64,000 nucleotides of DNA from Prunella strophiata (taxonomy: Eukaryota > Chordata > Aves > Passeriformes > Prunellidae), in assembly GCA_036583965.1 (NCBI GenBank), contig JAZBQD010000034.1, forward strand, positions 5,417,222 through 5,481,221. Direction: 5' to 3'. Below are positions 44,950 to 58,089 of the stretch, in pieces. Positions within the stretch are counted from its first letter, which is position 1, and each line of letters begins with the position of its first letter. The position numbers and the translations under genes are program-made. The notes beneath the pieces were generated by a model, which worked only from the letters and a program-made list of their open reading frames with translations, did no database searches and was not told where the DNA came from.

Positions 44950-46980
44950 CTCTTCCCGGCCGTCAAAGAAAGAGTTTGGACCTTGATGCGAAGCTGGCCT
45001 TGGAGAGAGGTCTCTCCTCTGCCCGCTGCTCGGCACCGCTGCGCTGCGAGCCCGGGGCTTCCTCCGGGACAAGCCCGGTACCGGGCGGCCGGGCCGGGGC
45101 CAGGGGAGCCAGGTGGCCCTTCCAATGCTGCCGGACCCCAGCTCACCCCGCCGGGTATTTAGGGAATAATCGCGCCCCTTCCCTCCGTGCAAACCGAGGG
45201 AGAGCGCGGATGCAGCCGTGTCAGGGCACAGCACGAAGTGCAGCAGCCGGACAGCACCACAGAGCCTCCCCTGTATTACAGGACGGTCGGTGCAGAGCCC
45301 CGGTAAAAGCCCCGGTGAAACCTCTCCGGTGCTGCTTGGCTTTGGGCGCCCCAGCCCCGCTCCGGGCAGGCCGGGGGGGCGCACCCGGGGCTGGCCCGGT
45401 CGCCTCTTTCCGCCTCGGTCGGTGACTCGGGTGGGGTGACTTGGGCAGGAGGACTCGCAGAGCAAATGCCTCCCTGGAGTTTCCCCTCCTGCCCTGGGCT
45501 CCGTGCCTGGAATCTGACAATTCGGCTGCTTCTTGCACCTCGGGTGCTGGAAGTGTTTTCCCCCCGCGGCTGAAGCGAAAGCTGGGAGCCGGGCAGATAA
45601 ATGAAAAGCTTTAATTTTACCCTGCCTGTAGCTATTTTTTTTTTTTTTTTCCTGCTTGTAACCGTGTTGGGTTCGCTGGTGAAGAGAGAGCGATGGGGGA
45701 GTTCTCAGACCTTCCCATCGCCCTCTCCCCGTCCCCGGGCAGCGGTCGCGTTATTTGCGCTTGTTTCGGACCCGCCGGTTTTCTGCGCTCCAGAAAAAGT
45801 TTTTTTTACGCGTCCAGGTAATCCCCAAAGCGCTTGTTCGTTACGTTTCCATGGGGAATGCGCTCAGGGCAAGAGCCATACTGTGATTTTTAGGGACGGG
45901 GAATTGAACAACCGACGGGACTTTGATGTGACAATGCTTTGTCACACGCGTCCCGTGGCCGGGACGCACCGGTGTCCGGTGATGGGTAGGAAAACAGTTT
46001 CAAAAACGAAATACCTTCCGGGCACTGGGAAGTCTGCGCTGCTTCGAAGGACAAAGCTCCAAACACGGCGGGGCTTTGTCCCCATCCGCCTCCCCCGGGC
46101 AGAGGGGTCCCACCGGCTCTGCTGGGAACGGGAGCGGTGCTTGGCCGGGAAGCCCGAAACTGCCGCAAGATTTCAGGGTGTTTGCGGCTTGTCTGTCCGC
46201 AAGATGTTTTCCAGAGGAGATAAAGGTCTGACTTCTCGGGCACTTCCTGCTGGCCGTGTAAAATCCGATCCGTCTTGCGATGTCACCGTGCGCGCTTGGC
46301 GCTCCCCGGGAGCCCGGGGGGGCCGGGCCGGTCAGGGGGAGTCACGTTTAACGTGAGAGGGTGTTCGGGCTTTAATTTGGCTTAAAAGTGTTCTGTCCTC
46401 GCCCGCACACACCCGCAGGGGTGAGGGACCGGCCGCGCTCCGGCATCGCCCTGCTCGGGGCTGCCGGCTCAGCCCCGCCGGTTCCGCCCGGGCACCGCGC
46501 GTTCCCCCGGGGCTCCGGCAGCAGGATCCATCCCGGCCCCTACCCCCTGGAAAAGGCCCTTCCTTGCGGGATCAGCCCCTTCTTGAGCGATCAGCACCGC
46601 CGAGACGAATGGCAGGATGAACCCGGTGACTTGAGTTACAAGCCCTGACCCCCGGCTCCTCTCCGGCGTCTCCCGGCCGTGCCCCCTTTGCTCGCAGCCT
46701 GTGACCCACAACCGGAGAGCCATGAAATCGGCTGTCCTGGGGCAAACCGCGGCCGGGAGGGCTGTGTGTCCCTGTCCCCTTCCCTGTCCCCGCCGCTCCC
46801 GCGGGGCCTGCTCGGGATGGCCGCTCTGCCGTCCCCTTGCTCCAGAAAAGCGAATTCTCGCTTCGGCCCCGCTGCTTTTGCCGCACTGGGCGCTGCGCTG
46901 CCCCGAGGGAGCGTCCCCGCTCTCCTGGGAAATGCTCCTCCGCTCCCCAGGGTGAGCTCCTGCTGGGAGTCAGGTAATAA
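44950..46980. promoter_or_regulatory. CpG-rich region upstream of NKX2-5
   Basis: About 2 kb with frequent CpG (notably 45020-45180, 45340-45430, 45700-45980 and 46260-46560), without a recognised gene or repeat. Many overlapping open frames on both strands arise from the CG content. It may be a CpG island of an unannotated noncoding transcript or a broad island of the developmental locus. Confidence 0.45.
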
Positions 46981-47661
46981 TTAATGATTTCAAAAAAAGC
47001 GCAACAACCCCTCCTCAAAAACCAACATCCTCTCCAAATTCAACAAACCAACAACCACCAAAATAATAATAATAAAACAAATTAAAGAAAAGAAGGAAGA
47101 AAGGAATACCCCCTGCTACCACGGAGCTCTCGGACCCGCGATTATTTTTGAGATGCGTTTGGCAGAGCTGGTTCCTGCTTCCCCACTCCTGAATCCCGCA
47201 AATGAGGCATCGGGAAAAGCTCAGCCCTGCCGGAGAAGGATCAGGACTTTGAGCTGGTTTTTTTTTGGGAAGCGGGGAAATTATCCATTGTTGGGTTTTG
47301 TAAAGGTCTGACGGGGAATGGATGGGTTTCTTCGAATTGTTTCATTTTGCATCCTCTCCGGAAAGCAAAAACTCCGGGAGCTCCCGCGGCTTCTTTTATA
47401 GAAAGCAAATGTTTGGGAAGAAATCCCTGCAAAATTAAAATATATAAGAAAGAGAAACGAGTAAATACGCGTGAATGTATAAATTTTTCATCATCAGGAA
47501 TGTATAAATTACCATACATAAAACACAGATATTTCAAGTGAATGGCAAGAACTAAAGAGTAGAAAGAAACGAAAATCTTGTAAAATTTATTCTAAGTTTT
47601 TACTGTCTTCTTTTTTTTTTCTTATTCTGAGTAAGATTTTCAAGTTTTTGATATTTTCACG
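46981..47661. other. AT-rich intergenic DNA
   Basis: After the CpG-rich block, composition shifts abruptly to A-rich (aacaaaccaacaaccaccaa, aataataataaaac). No gene was seen. Confidence 0.5.
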
Positions 47662-47662
47662 A

Positions 47663-47754
<92 letters not shown>
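47662..47754. repeat. (ATT)31 microsatellite
   Basis: An uninterrupted trinucleotide repeat of 93 bp. The poly-Ile frames on both strands are artefacts of it. Confidence 0.97.
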
Positions 47755-47755
<1 letters not shown>

Positions 47756-48099
47756 TCTTCAAAGGAAAGTCGCATAAATAAAACCAGATCTGAATTTTCA
47801 TTCCCTAAATTTTGCCTTAATTATCAGCCCGTTTTTCAGCAGTAGAGGAGAAAACACCTTTTAAACGGCAGCCTTTTTTTTTTTTCTTGGAGTCCTGGAA
47901 ATCCAACAAAAAACCTGGAGGAATGGAGGGAGAGGTGCCCGGGTGCCTCGGTGCTTTCCTCCCTACCCGGATCAAGCCCAGCCGCCGCCGCCTTTGCTAT
48001 TTGTCAATTAAATAACCAAAACAACAACAAAAAAAATCGAAGTGAAACGCACAAAACGTTAATCGCCGTTTAATTTCGCGGGCAGGGTTTATCTGTTGT

Positions 48100-51000
48100 A
48101 GAATCGAAAGGATTTGGGGTTGGCCGATGCCACTTTCTCACACTTTTGTCCGCTCTTCTCCCGGGCGGTCCTTTGGAGTTACTTTTGGTTTTTAATGACA
48201 TCGTATCTGCCATGCCTGAAAGCTAAAATTAGTGCGAGGAGCCGGCGGGGGCCGCGCTGGTTTTGGGAAAGGAGGAATCTGAGGGAAGGGATCGATCCCG
48301 AGGAGAAGGGGCTTGGGTGGATCTCGGCTTTGGGATGCGGGGTTTGTGTCACCCAGGGCAGGGGGACAGCAGGGTCCCCTCCGAGCTGGGTTTTAAAGCC
48401 AGCACAGGGATCTGCAGCCCCTGGCTGCGTTCCTGCCGTGCTCGGTGTCCTTGAAACCAAAGCTGAGCATCCCCAGGGTTTGTGTGCCCGCAGGAGGGCA
48501 CATCCCTGGGGCAGCACCTGCTGCAAGTGGAGGGAGGAGAGAGCACGGGGGTGATGGCGCTGGAGAATCTCCACTCGGGCCCCATCGCCAGGCCATGTCT
48601 CTCCAGCTTTCTGATTTGGGAAAAAGCTCCTTGGGGGGAGGCACTGCAGCTTTTTGGGGCACCTTCACATTTAAGGTTAGAGCCGGAGTCAGAAAAGATC
48701 CTTTCCTCTGATTTCTGTTCTTTTCCTGACCCTGGCCCAGAGCATATTTAATGTTCAGCCTTGATCAGAGCTCAAGAGGACATTTCCTCCTCCAGTGTTT
48801 CTCTGGGCAAAGAGGCACCACCAGATTTTTTCCATAATGATGAAAACATCTGGCCCTCTCTGAGCTGTCAGGCTCTGCTCTGCTTCTTCCCAGATGCCTT
48901 CCCCACTCCAGCCCTGCAGCTGCCCCAGCACAGCCCCTGGTGCCCAAGGAATTCCCGACCTCCAGCTCAGGGATACTCGACACTGTCCACACAGGGACAC
49001 TGACTTCCTCCAGGATCTTCACTCCCTGGGGTTGGATTTTAGGCACAGCCAGCCCAGGGAGGTGGAAATCTCCACCCTGAATTATTTTCTGAGTTTTTTT
49101 CCTTTCACTGTGTCCAACAGAAGTTGTTTCCATCACTACTTCTGTATGTGTAGTCCAGGATTAGCTGCTCCATGGCTTCCATCCTGGAATGAAGGGGTAC
49201 ATCCATGCTTTCAGCCAGGGCACTGATTTTCACTGTCAAAATATGCTTTAGTAATAATGTGCCCTTAGTTTTGTGTGTCAGAGTTATCAGGCATCCACTT
49301 TCAAAAAAAGTAAAAAGATCATAAACTCCCCAAAAATAAATAAAGAAATATTACAGCACTGATTCAACAAAATCTTAAAGCGCTGATCAAATTTTAAATA
49401 TCTGAATTACAAGGATCTCTCATGTGACCTTTCATAACAAAACTGAGGTGAAAAATTAGAAATTTTATTGACATATTGTGATTTAAAAGAAAGACAGTCA
49501 CGAAACTGAACTGCCCCTGGAAAGTGAACAAAGGTACATCAAAGTGGAATGACTGAAAAAATAAATATGTTCTTAGGCCACAAGAAAACACTGAAAGATG
49601 CATTTGGCTCCAAGAAGTCAGAGCAGCCTGAGCCCTGTCTAGAGCAGCTCTCAGGATTTCGGCATCTAAAAGGAAAGGGGGCGATGTCCTATGTTTAAAA
49701 ATATGACTTTACTTAGTCCCAGGGAAGAATAAACAAAGCAAAGCCAAAATCCTCAATGTCTCTAGAGAAAAAAAAGTGTTTAACCACAATTCTAAACTAT
49801 CCTTTTCCTTGTCCCTCCCCACTTTTTAAAAAATGGACAAATAACAGCGCCAAGCCCCAAAGCCTTGTGTCATATTCCAGCCTCTCTAGCTTCACTCTCA
49901 TTGATGCCAAAGTTCATGGAAGAACAATAATATTTACAAAATATGAACCTGATCCAGTAGTTCACATTCAGGCAGCGCTCTGCACTTAAGGTGATGGAAG
50001 CTGTGGCAAAACAGAGCGGAAAATCCCAACGTTATCTCCTGTCCTGAAAACTTGAATTTCATCAGGGATGGGAAAGCTCTGCTGGCTGATCCTGGCTGTG
50101 CTGGTGCTCAGGATTTTGGTGTTGTGCAGGAGGAGGAAATGGACAGGGATAACTCCATGGTGGAGATCCAGTGGAAAGAGATTCCCATTCCTGTCCTCAT
50201 TCCCAGCACGTTTATTCTGAACCACTTGTTAGCATTAGCTGGATTAAAGTTCCAGTGGGATAAAATGTCCTGCAACAGGGATTTCTGCTCTAGGTTTTGA
50301 GGGCAGTAAATGCTGCTGTCTCTGTGTACATTTTTATTGTAAGCTGCATTGGCCCTGGAGTAAATCCTCATTTTGAAAAAGCCCCCTGTATGACTGGAGT
50401 CACTCTGAGCTACTTTTTATATGTATCACACATGAGGGAAAGGGATGTGGTGTGAGCTGCAAAGCCAGGCCCTCAGCACTCAGGATGTGACTTTGTTGTG
50501 TACATTCCCTGTCAGGCTTTTGGGTTTATTTCAGCTCTGCCTTTCCCCCCTAAAGCCTGAGTCTCCCAAAGTGCACAGGATGTACAGTGCTTGTGCAGCA
50601 AAGTGACAATTCAATATTTAGTTTTATCCCTGTTGTTGAGTTCCCAGCTTTGTTCCACAGCCTAAGATCCTAAGCCTCAGAGTTTTTCAGTCCCTCTTTC
50701 ATTTCAGGGGTGTCCAAGTGCTCTGAAGGTGTGAGAGGCTCTGCCTTTGCCTATCCCATGTGTGGAGAGGAAATAACCAGGAATTTTAGCCCTGAATTTA
50801 AGGTGCAGAGTGTGAGGTTAAAAGCATTCATGGATTTGGGGTACTCCGTGTGAGACTGTTGCAGTGTGAATGAAAAGAATTTTGGAGCTTAAAGATGCTA
50901 CAGCACTCCAGGCATGGAGAAAGCCTGGAGAAATTGCTATTAAATGGAAGGCAACTTGGTTATGTTTAGGTGATTCTCATGTAGATAAGAAAAGTTCCTG

Positions 51001-54000
51001 GTCCTGGTGCAAAGGTGAAATATTTTCCTAAATGCACAGATGTGTTACAGTCACTCAAAGCAAAAACCCTTGGGATTTTTCTGATGCATTATTTTCCAGC
51101 CTTGCTCTCCCCTGAGGTTTTCCAAATAAAGCAGGTAGATACAGATTCCAAAAAGAGCCAGGTGCCTTTTGGCTCAGCTGCTAAAAAGTGTTCAGCAAGT
51201 GAAAATAATGGAAATATCACTGAAATCTCCATTAGGTGGAGAGCCAGGGATGAGAGGATTCTCCAGCTGGCCAGTTTGGAAAGCTCTTGTACATGAACAA
51301 GAAACAGAGGGAAAAAAGGGAGCTTGTCCTGGGTAAATGCCCTGAACTGATAGTTTACACATTGTCCTTCCCACTCAGGCAGCCCCTTTCTTTGGGATGA
51401 GAAAATCTGCTGCAGACAGGTGCCACCAACATGTGCATCTGCTCCACCTACAGGCACTTGGACCATTCTAAAGCTAGAAAAAAGTGGAGCTCCTTCTTGC
51501 TTTTTGTTTACTTTCCATTTTGTAAATTTAAATCCATCTAATTACAGTTCTTCAAGGGAACAGTCCATTTCTACAAACTTGCATCATCCTGCCTTCCTGC
51601 TTTTCACAGGGAATGCTATCTCAGCCTGTCGGCATCGGCTCTGTCTGCTTTGGGACACCCCATCCTTGAGTGGCTTCACTTTTATCAGTGCTGGTGGGAC
51701 ATTTTTCTGCTGGGAAAGGCCATCCTTAGGAACAGAAGCTGTTACCTCATCAGAAAGGTGTGAGGTGGGCCTGGCTTTTGATCACTTGGTTAACTCAGAC
51801 TCGATGTGAGCGCTGTGGCAACTCCATTGCTGGAGCACCAAGGCATCCTGTCAAACCCATCCCTTTCTCCTTCCTGCCATCCAAGGCTGGAGATAAGCAA
51901 TAGTGAGATGTCTGTCTGGCTGATGGAACCAGCAGTTTCTGGTCTAATCCATGCTGGGCTGCAGCACAAGTGTCTACCAAGGATCACAGAGTATTATGTT
52001 TTATACAATACATACTGGTGGGTAAATTTAGAGTTGACAAGTCCCTTCCACAATTGGAGGACTCAAGGACAGTCCTATCAGGTGGCAACTGGCTGGGGGA
52101 GTATTTATAATCCATTTGCTGACTGGAATTAATATGAATCTGTCATCCCTTGTGCCACTTGGGAAGCCACGTAACCAAGGGCTGACGGTGCCAATAGCTG
52201 TGGGAGATCTTTTTTGGCAATAGCTGGACGTGTTTTTCCCAACTGATTTCAGAAAAAGTTGTCACTGAGATAAAGCACTGTCTGGATCCTCTGTTTTCTG
52301 AGCCCTGCAGACTTGGGGAAAGGGGACATTTGACACGGGCAGTAGATTGTGGTGTGGGGGCAGCCAAGGCACAGCTGGTGTGTCCCAGGAGCTGACAGCT
52401 GTCTGGGGAGCAAACTCAGAGCTTCTGGCAGGGCACAGCAGCATCTCCTGCTGCTGTCTGATTTTAGCAGGTAATGCTCCCTGTTATCTGTGCCCACAGA
52501 CAGGGAACTGAGGCTTCCTCTGCTCTAATCAGGTGAAATACAGCCAGGCCAGCTTCTCTGAGCAAGGGAGGTGCTTGGCTCTTTTCTTGTCAGCTAGGAG
52601 TCACAGATTCACTCAGTTTCCCCAACCTGCTTGATGTGAATGCCTTGATGGAGTAGCTTACCACGACCATTTGATTTCTGTGTGTGTTAAAACCAGCTGT
52701 GAGTGTCACCCACAGGAGTTCCTACAATGCTGTGCTCCTGCAAACAGCCCAGGGCTCCTGTTCAGCAGCCACTGCTGGGCTGGAGCTGTGGCTCCCTTGG
52801 GAGCAATGAAAGCTGTGTTTGGAGGTTTCTTGACAAATGACATCCCTTGGCTGTGCAGCTGGGTGATGTAGATGTAATAAATGACAGTAAAAGTGGGGGT
52901 TGTTACAGCTGAAAGGAATTGTACAAAGTAATTATTTTTTTCTCAGGTTTTGATGCTTATTTTTGTGTTTCATTGTGTTCACAAAGGCACAATTTCCCCC
53001 CTTCTTTTCCTCTACTCAGACACAAATCTCTTCCCTTGGAAATATTGTTTAGCCACACTTTATCTCCAAGCAATAAAAGCCAAGTTATTTTTAACCCATT
53101 AAAATAACACGCTCCAAGACCAACCACCCAAATTTTAGACACAGAAAGACATATTTACCTTTAAGACAAAGAAAGTTTTATTGAGTGAGGGTTTCCTGGA
53201 GACTTTTCTGAGGAATGATGGGAGGCTGGTGGCATTCCCTAGGGGCTCCATGTGGCTGTCCTCTGCTGATCCCGTGGTGACCCTGAGCCTGAGCTCCCCC
53301 TCCTGCTGATGCTCTCCCTGGCAGAGCAGCTCCTTGCCCATCCCAGATGGACACAGCCAGGTTTCAGAGCTCTGTCATTTGGAAAAAAGATCAGAAATCT
53401 GGCCTGAAGTTTCCAAGCAGGGAATTAGGTTTCATTTCCTCTTTTCTGCCCCCACACTGGGTGGAACTGGGGCTGGATGGTTACAGGGGAGTGCAGGTCA
53501 TTAGAGGAGCCTTTTTTCCCCTGCCTGTGTCTCCAAGGCCCTCTGTGTGCACTGATGGCTGAGCTCAGGCATTACAGTTTAGCTCTTAAAAGTTTCAGAT
53601 GTCTATTCTAAACTGAGCACAGAGAGAATTGTTCTTCCTTTAGGACAGTCCTTCTAGACTCCCACACCCTCCTGAAATGGGAAGTTTTGCCCCTGAGACC
53701 TCTTGGCTTCTTGCAGAGAGATTTTATTCTATTTTTAAAGAAAATTTAATTGCCTGTAATTGTGCCTGCTAAATCTGAGGAGGATCTTGCATCTTACAGT
53801 TCCAAATGAAAGTTCCTTGGAGTTTTAAATGAGACTTCAGGCAGGTTTGATGTGCTTAGGGTGGATAAAATAACTGGGGATAATATCCAGAATTTACCAT
53901 TTGGCCTGAGACTGCAGGGAAAGGGATACAAATCTCTCTAGTTTGGCACATTGCATGCACAGAGAGAAAATTGCACTGCAACCCACAGCTTGCTTCACAC

Positions 54001-55310
54001 CAGATCTTTTCACTGTCTGAATTTGACTCCAAGCCCACGCACGTTTCAGAGGAGAACTATATTCTGCATCCCTAAATCACATGAACTGCTGGAAGTTGGC
54101 ACAGGTTTGTCCCCAAACAGAAACCAGAGAAAAGGCTTCCTTCCAGAAAATCTGCTGCCAGATGGTCATTTTGAGCAGAAGGAAAAGAAGAAAATGTTAA
54201 ATACTGCTCTGCTTTGAAGAGTGGTTTCATAAATGCAGCTTCATGCACAGTAATGTTATTGGCTGTTCCTTCCAAAGCAGTGTCAAGAAGTGGATGTGTG
54301 TAATTTATCCATGTGTCTGTTCCCTGAAATTAATGAAAAAAGACAAATTTAAAACCTTGGACTCTTAAATTCTTCTAGATCGCATCTCCTTTTGTTCTTT
54401 TCCTTTGCACAAACCCCATTACAACGTACCACTCACTACTGACCATTTCACAGGCCCTGCTGTTCACTTTGGTTTTTTCTCAGGTATTTCTTTCTCCTGG
54501 TGCTTTTTCCTGGCATCACAGACAGGTCTGTAATTGCCTGGCTGCTCTCAGCCCCTGCTTTTGAGGACAGGCAGTGCCTTTGCCCTCTGCCCGCCTGCTG
54601 TATCTCACCTGTCCCTCACAAGTTCACTAATGGCCGAGATAAGCAGCTCCCTGAGGATCCAAGGATAAAATTCCTGGGGGACAGCTGATTAGGAAATATC
54701 CCACTCTGCAGCTGGTTCTGAACTGAGCTGTCCCTGCTGTTGTGGTCACTTTAGGTGAGGAGAGGAGCCAAGGCAGGGGTTGTTTGTTCCCCTGCAGCTG
54801 CTGATCCTCTTCCCTTGCAAGGCTGTGGGCAGGGAGGGGTTAAACCACCCTCAGAGGAGTTACATGGAAAACCAGCAGTGCTCAAATAGTGATTAACCAG
54901 ATTAATAATTGATTAATTTCATCTTATAAAAGGAATTAAGCTGTTTTTCCCTTGTCTGAGCCCTGTTACACCTGTGAGGGAGGGTGGGCCTGGAGCGGGG
55001 CCCAGCAATGGGACAAGAGGAACTGGGCATGAACTGATCCCAGCAAGATACAAAGAAAATCCTTTTTCCTGGGCAGTGCCCAGCCCTGAGCAGAGCCCAG
55101 AGAGGCTCTGGGGTCCCATTCCATGAGCAGGCTGGACATTGCTGTGCCCTGAGCCCTGGGCTGGCCCTGCTGGGGCAGGGAGGTGGCACCAGGGACCCTC
55201 TGTGGGCCCTTCCATCCTCACCAGCCTGGCATTTTGGGATCCCTGCTGTCAGATTATGCTTTTTTTCTGACTTAGATATGGGGCAAATTAGAGGTGTTTT
55301 AAAAAAAAAA
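48100..55310. other. Intergenic DNA, nothing recognised
   Basis: About 7 kb of unique sequence. Open frames up to 146 codons occur but none shows a known domain, codon-phase continuity across splice sites or a convincing start. No RNA gene or mobile element was seen. Confidence 0.5.
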
Positions 55311-55319
55311 TATTCTATT

Positions 55320-55660
55320 TTCAGTCTCATGTGAAGGGTGAGATAATGCAGATGTTATAATTTATGCTATCACAATCAGAAGCTAATTATTTTTAATTGC
55401 ATTATAAGTGTTTCTTGGCTTATTAGCTTTAATCACACCATGCTGTAAATTCTTTAAAGCTAATAATTTAAAACTTACCCCTCGTGGGTCTTACTATAAT
55501 GCATTCTATTCTCTAAAATATCTAGTCTATTTTTGCAAGGCCATCCTTTGAAACTTGTTTCTAGTTCCATTTCCCTCTCAACAATAGCTCTCCTATTCCA
55601 TGGCATTTCTAAGCCAGCATTTCTTATCTCGAGGTCTGCATACAGATGTATACTACGTGA
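55320..55660. promoter_or_regulatory. AT-rich block with homeodomain-type cores, possible conserved noncoding element
   Basis: Dense TAAT/ATTA cores (gctaattatttttaattgca, cttattagctttaatcacac, aagctaataatttaaaac) are followed by an ordered stretch with cctattccatgg and cttatctcgagg. No repeat similarity. The region stands out from its GC-richer flanks. Confidence 0.35.
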
Positions 55661-56305
55661 GCCTTCTGCCAGGCTTTGAGAATTTTCTATAAATCAATTT
55701 CCTACACCCTGCAGCTGCGGTGCTTCTCCCAGCCCCTTCCTCTGCCCATGAGCAGTGCAAGGTTGCCTTCAAGTGAAAGCAGAAAGGAACTGCAGGGAGG
55801 GAGGGATGTGGGAGCTGCACTCCCAGCAGCAGCTCTGCTTTTCAGAGGACAAGAGAATTTATAAATAAAAAAAGACAGAGGAACAAACTCCCCTGATAAT
55901 TTGATAAAATGTCCATAATTTTGGTAATCCTGACCAGAATCTGTGGCCTGCACAACTCTCTGAATTCAGAGAATTTGTACTCCTCTCCCACTGCTGCACA
56001 GAGATTGGGCTGGGGCTGTGTGGGAAAGGTTGGTGCTGCCAAAAGGAGTCAAAGCTTCACCTTTGAGAGTCAACACCTGACACGGGGGCTGTTCTCACCC
56101 TCCTCTGCTTTTCCTTCAGTAAAAATAAGTTTTTATATTCAGGCACTCTGCCTGACACCAAGGGCCAGATTCTCCCTGAGTGTGCCAAAGGATGAGCTTT
56201 GCTCTCCCTCCCAGCAGCCCATTGTTCTGCTTTTCTTTTAATGAAGAATTTAAAATATCTCATATCTTAGTTATTTTGGTCCTTTTGGATTATTTTTCTC
56301 CTAAA

Positions 56306-56324
56306 AAAAAAAAAAAAAAAAAGC
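56306..56324. repeat. Poly(A) tract
   Basis: An A run of about 19, without a clear retroposed body. Confidence 0.75.
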
Positions 56325-57325
56325 AACTAACTTCAGAACTGAAGACACAAGTGGTCTGAGCATAACTTTCCTGAAAATAGCCTTCTCTAAATTTTATTTT
56401 CTTTTACTAAAATAGCTCTTGAAATAATATCTCAGAGTTTACTTATAGTTAATATCAACTTTCCACTGTTTCAGAGCCCAGCATCCATTTTTTTTTTTTC
56501 AGGTTCTAAATTAATATTATTTTTATTTTAAGTCCTTGCACCTCCTCTGCTGTTACCCTCAGAGTTACATGAGAAACTGGATACTGACAGGAGAAAACTG
56601 AGCTCCTCTCCAGAAATGAGGAGACCTAAGTAGGAGAGTTATCAAACAAATTGGAAACCTCCAGCTGCTCTGTGTCCTCTCCCCATCCTTGTGGCTTAAG
56701 CAGTTGGGAGGTAGAAGAGTGTGAAGGGTTTTTTTTTTTTGTCCTTCCTGATGCTCTAAATCCACACGGGAGATGGTGTGGGAATTCTGGGACTGGGGAA
56801 CAATATTGAGCCATATTTGAGGTTTTAGGCTCTGGGCAAATCACATTTGTTTCACGTTTCCTTCCTGTTGTGGATGTGGCTGTGCGGGGCAGGCTGCTGG
56901 GAGCAAACTCAAGAGGAGAATTTAGCAGATAATTTGATTTTAGCTGGGTGCAAAGCAGCCCAATACTGCATTTCTGTAGGCAGAAAAGGGGCTGTGAGCA
57001 CAGTGTAACAATAAAACACCAAACCCCACAAACTATTCCCAAGCTTGGTTGTGCTGGGGTTTTTCTGGGATGGCAGATCTCCCATCCCCTGACCCAGACC
57101 TCCCATCCTGTTGCTGTTTTTGCTCCTGGCTTGAACCACAGGTCCTTCAGGTCCAGCCCTCCTGCTGCAGCCTGCAGAAGGGGTTTTCCTCCCTCTTGCT
57201 GAAGATGGTGCTGCAGAATAGGGAATTGTGGCTCGGGGAGAGCAGTGTGGGTGGGCATTGCTGCAGGGGGCCAGGGCCTCCTCCCCTCCCAAACCTGTGC
57301 CGTGGCTGCAGGAGCTGCTGGGGGA

Positions 57326-57376
57326 CATCATGTAAAATTTGTCATCATGTAAAAATTGTCATCATGTGTAATTTGT
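57326..57376. repeat. Minisatellite, three 17-bp units
   Basis: Three consecutive near-identical units, each starting catcatgt and ending ttgt. Confidence 0.9.
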
Positions 57377-57881
57377 GCAGAGCTGGGGGATGCTCCTGCC
57401 CTTCCTGCCCAGGGAAATCTGCCTGGCTGGGGATCCTCCACCTCCTGCCTGCCCCACAGGTGTGGGGTGCCAGGGCAGGGTGGGTGGAAGTTCCTCACCC
57501 ACCTTTGCCATGTTCTGCACCGTGCACAGCAGGGAAGGTTTGGGCGTGGGGCTGCTCTAGAGCCAGGGGATTCACTGATATTATCCTGCTTTAAATCAAG
57601 ATATTCACGTTTGGAATCCCAGTCCTGCCCCAGACTGATGTGGGGTGCAGTTATTTCCTTGCAGGGATCCTGGTTCACATTTTGCAGTCAGATTCCCTGG
57701 CTGATGTGCTCTGGGGAGTCTCATGGCAGCAATTTAGGATATTTCTGCCCCTGTTCCCCACCTTGGGGACAGGACAAGCTGCACTTGCAGTTCTCCAGTC
57801 TGAAAACTTGGTTCTTGGTTTATGTATTCTTTTTCCCTGTTTATATTTTTTAGAAATTTTGTTTTGTTTTATTTTACTTTG

Positions 57882-57882
<1 letters not shown>

Positions 57883-57945
<63 letters not shown>

Positions 57946-57972
57946 TTTTCTTTTTTTTTTTTTTTTTTTTTT
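57883..57972. repeat. Polypyrimidine tract with (TTTC)n
   Basis: A T run of about 30, then about eight TTTC units, then T runs again: roughly 90 bp of pure pyrimidine on the plus strand. Confidence 0.93.
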
Positions 57973-58089
57973 GGTTTTTTTTGTGGGGGACAAACTGACC
58001 TTTGCCAATGGTTTCAGCTGATGTACAAACTCCTCCCAAGATGGAGGTGTGGGTCCCATGGGGCAGGTTTTGCCCCAGGAGTGGTGACC

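Noticed and set aside
44895..46356. Open frames of 176-251 codons in the CpG-rich upstream region
   Set aside because: Both strands are open in several frames, typical of CpG-rich DNA; no recognisable protein.
47587..47845. Poly-isoleucine proteins on both strands
   Set aside because: Direct product of the (ATT)31 microsatellite.
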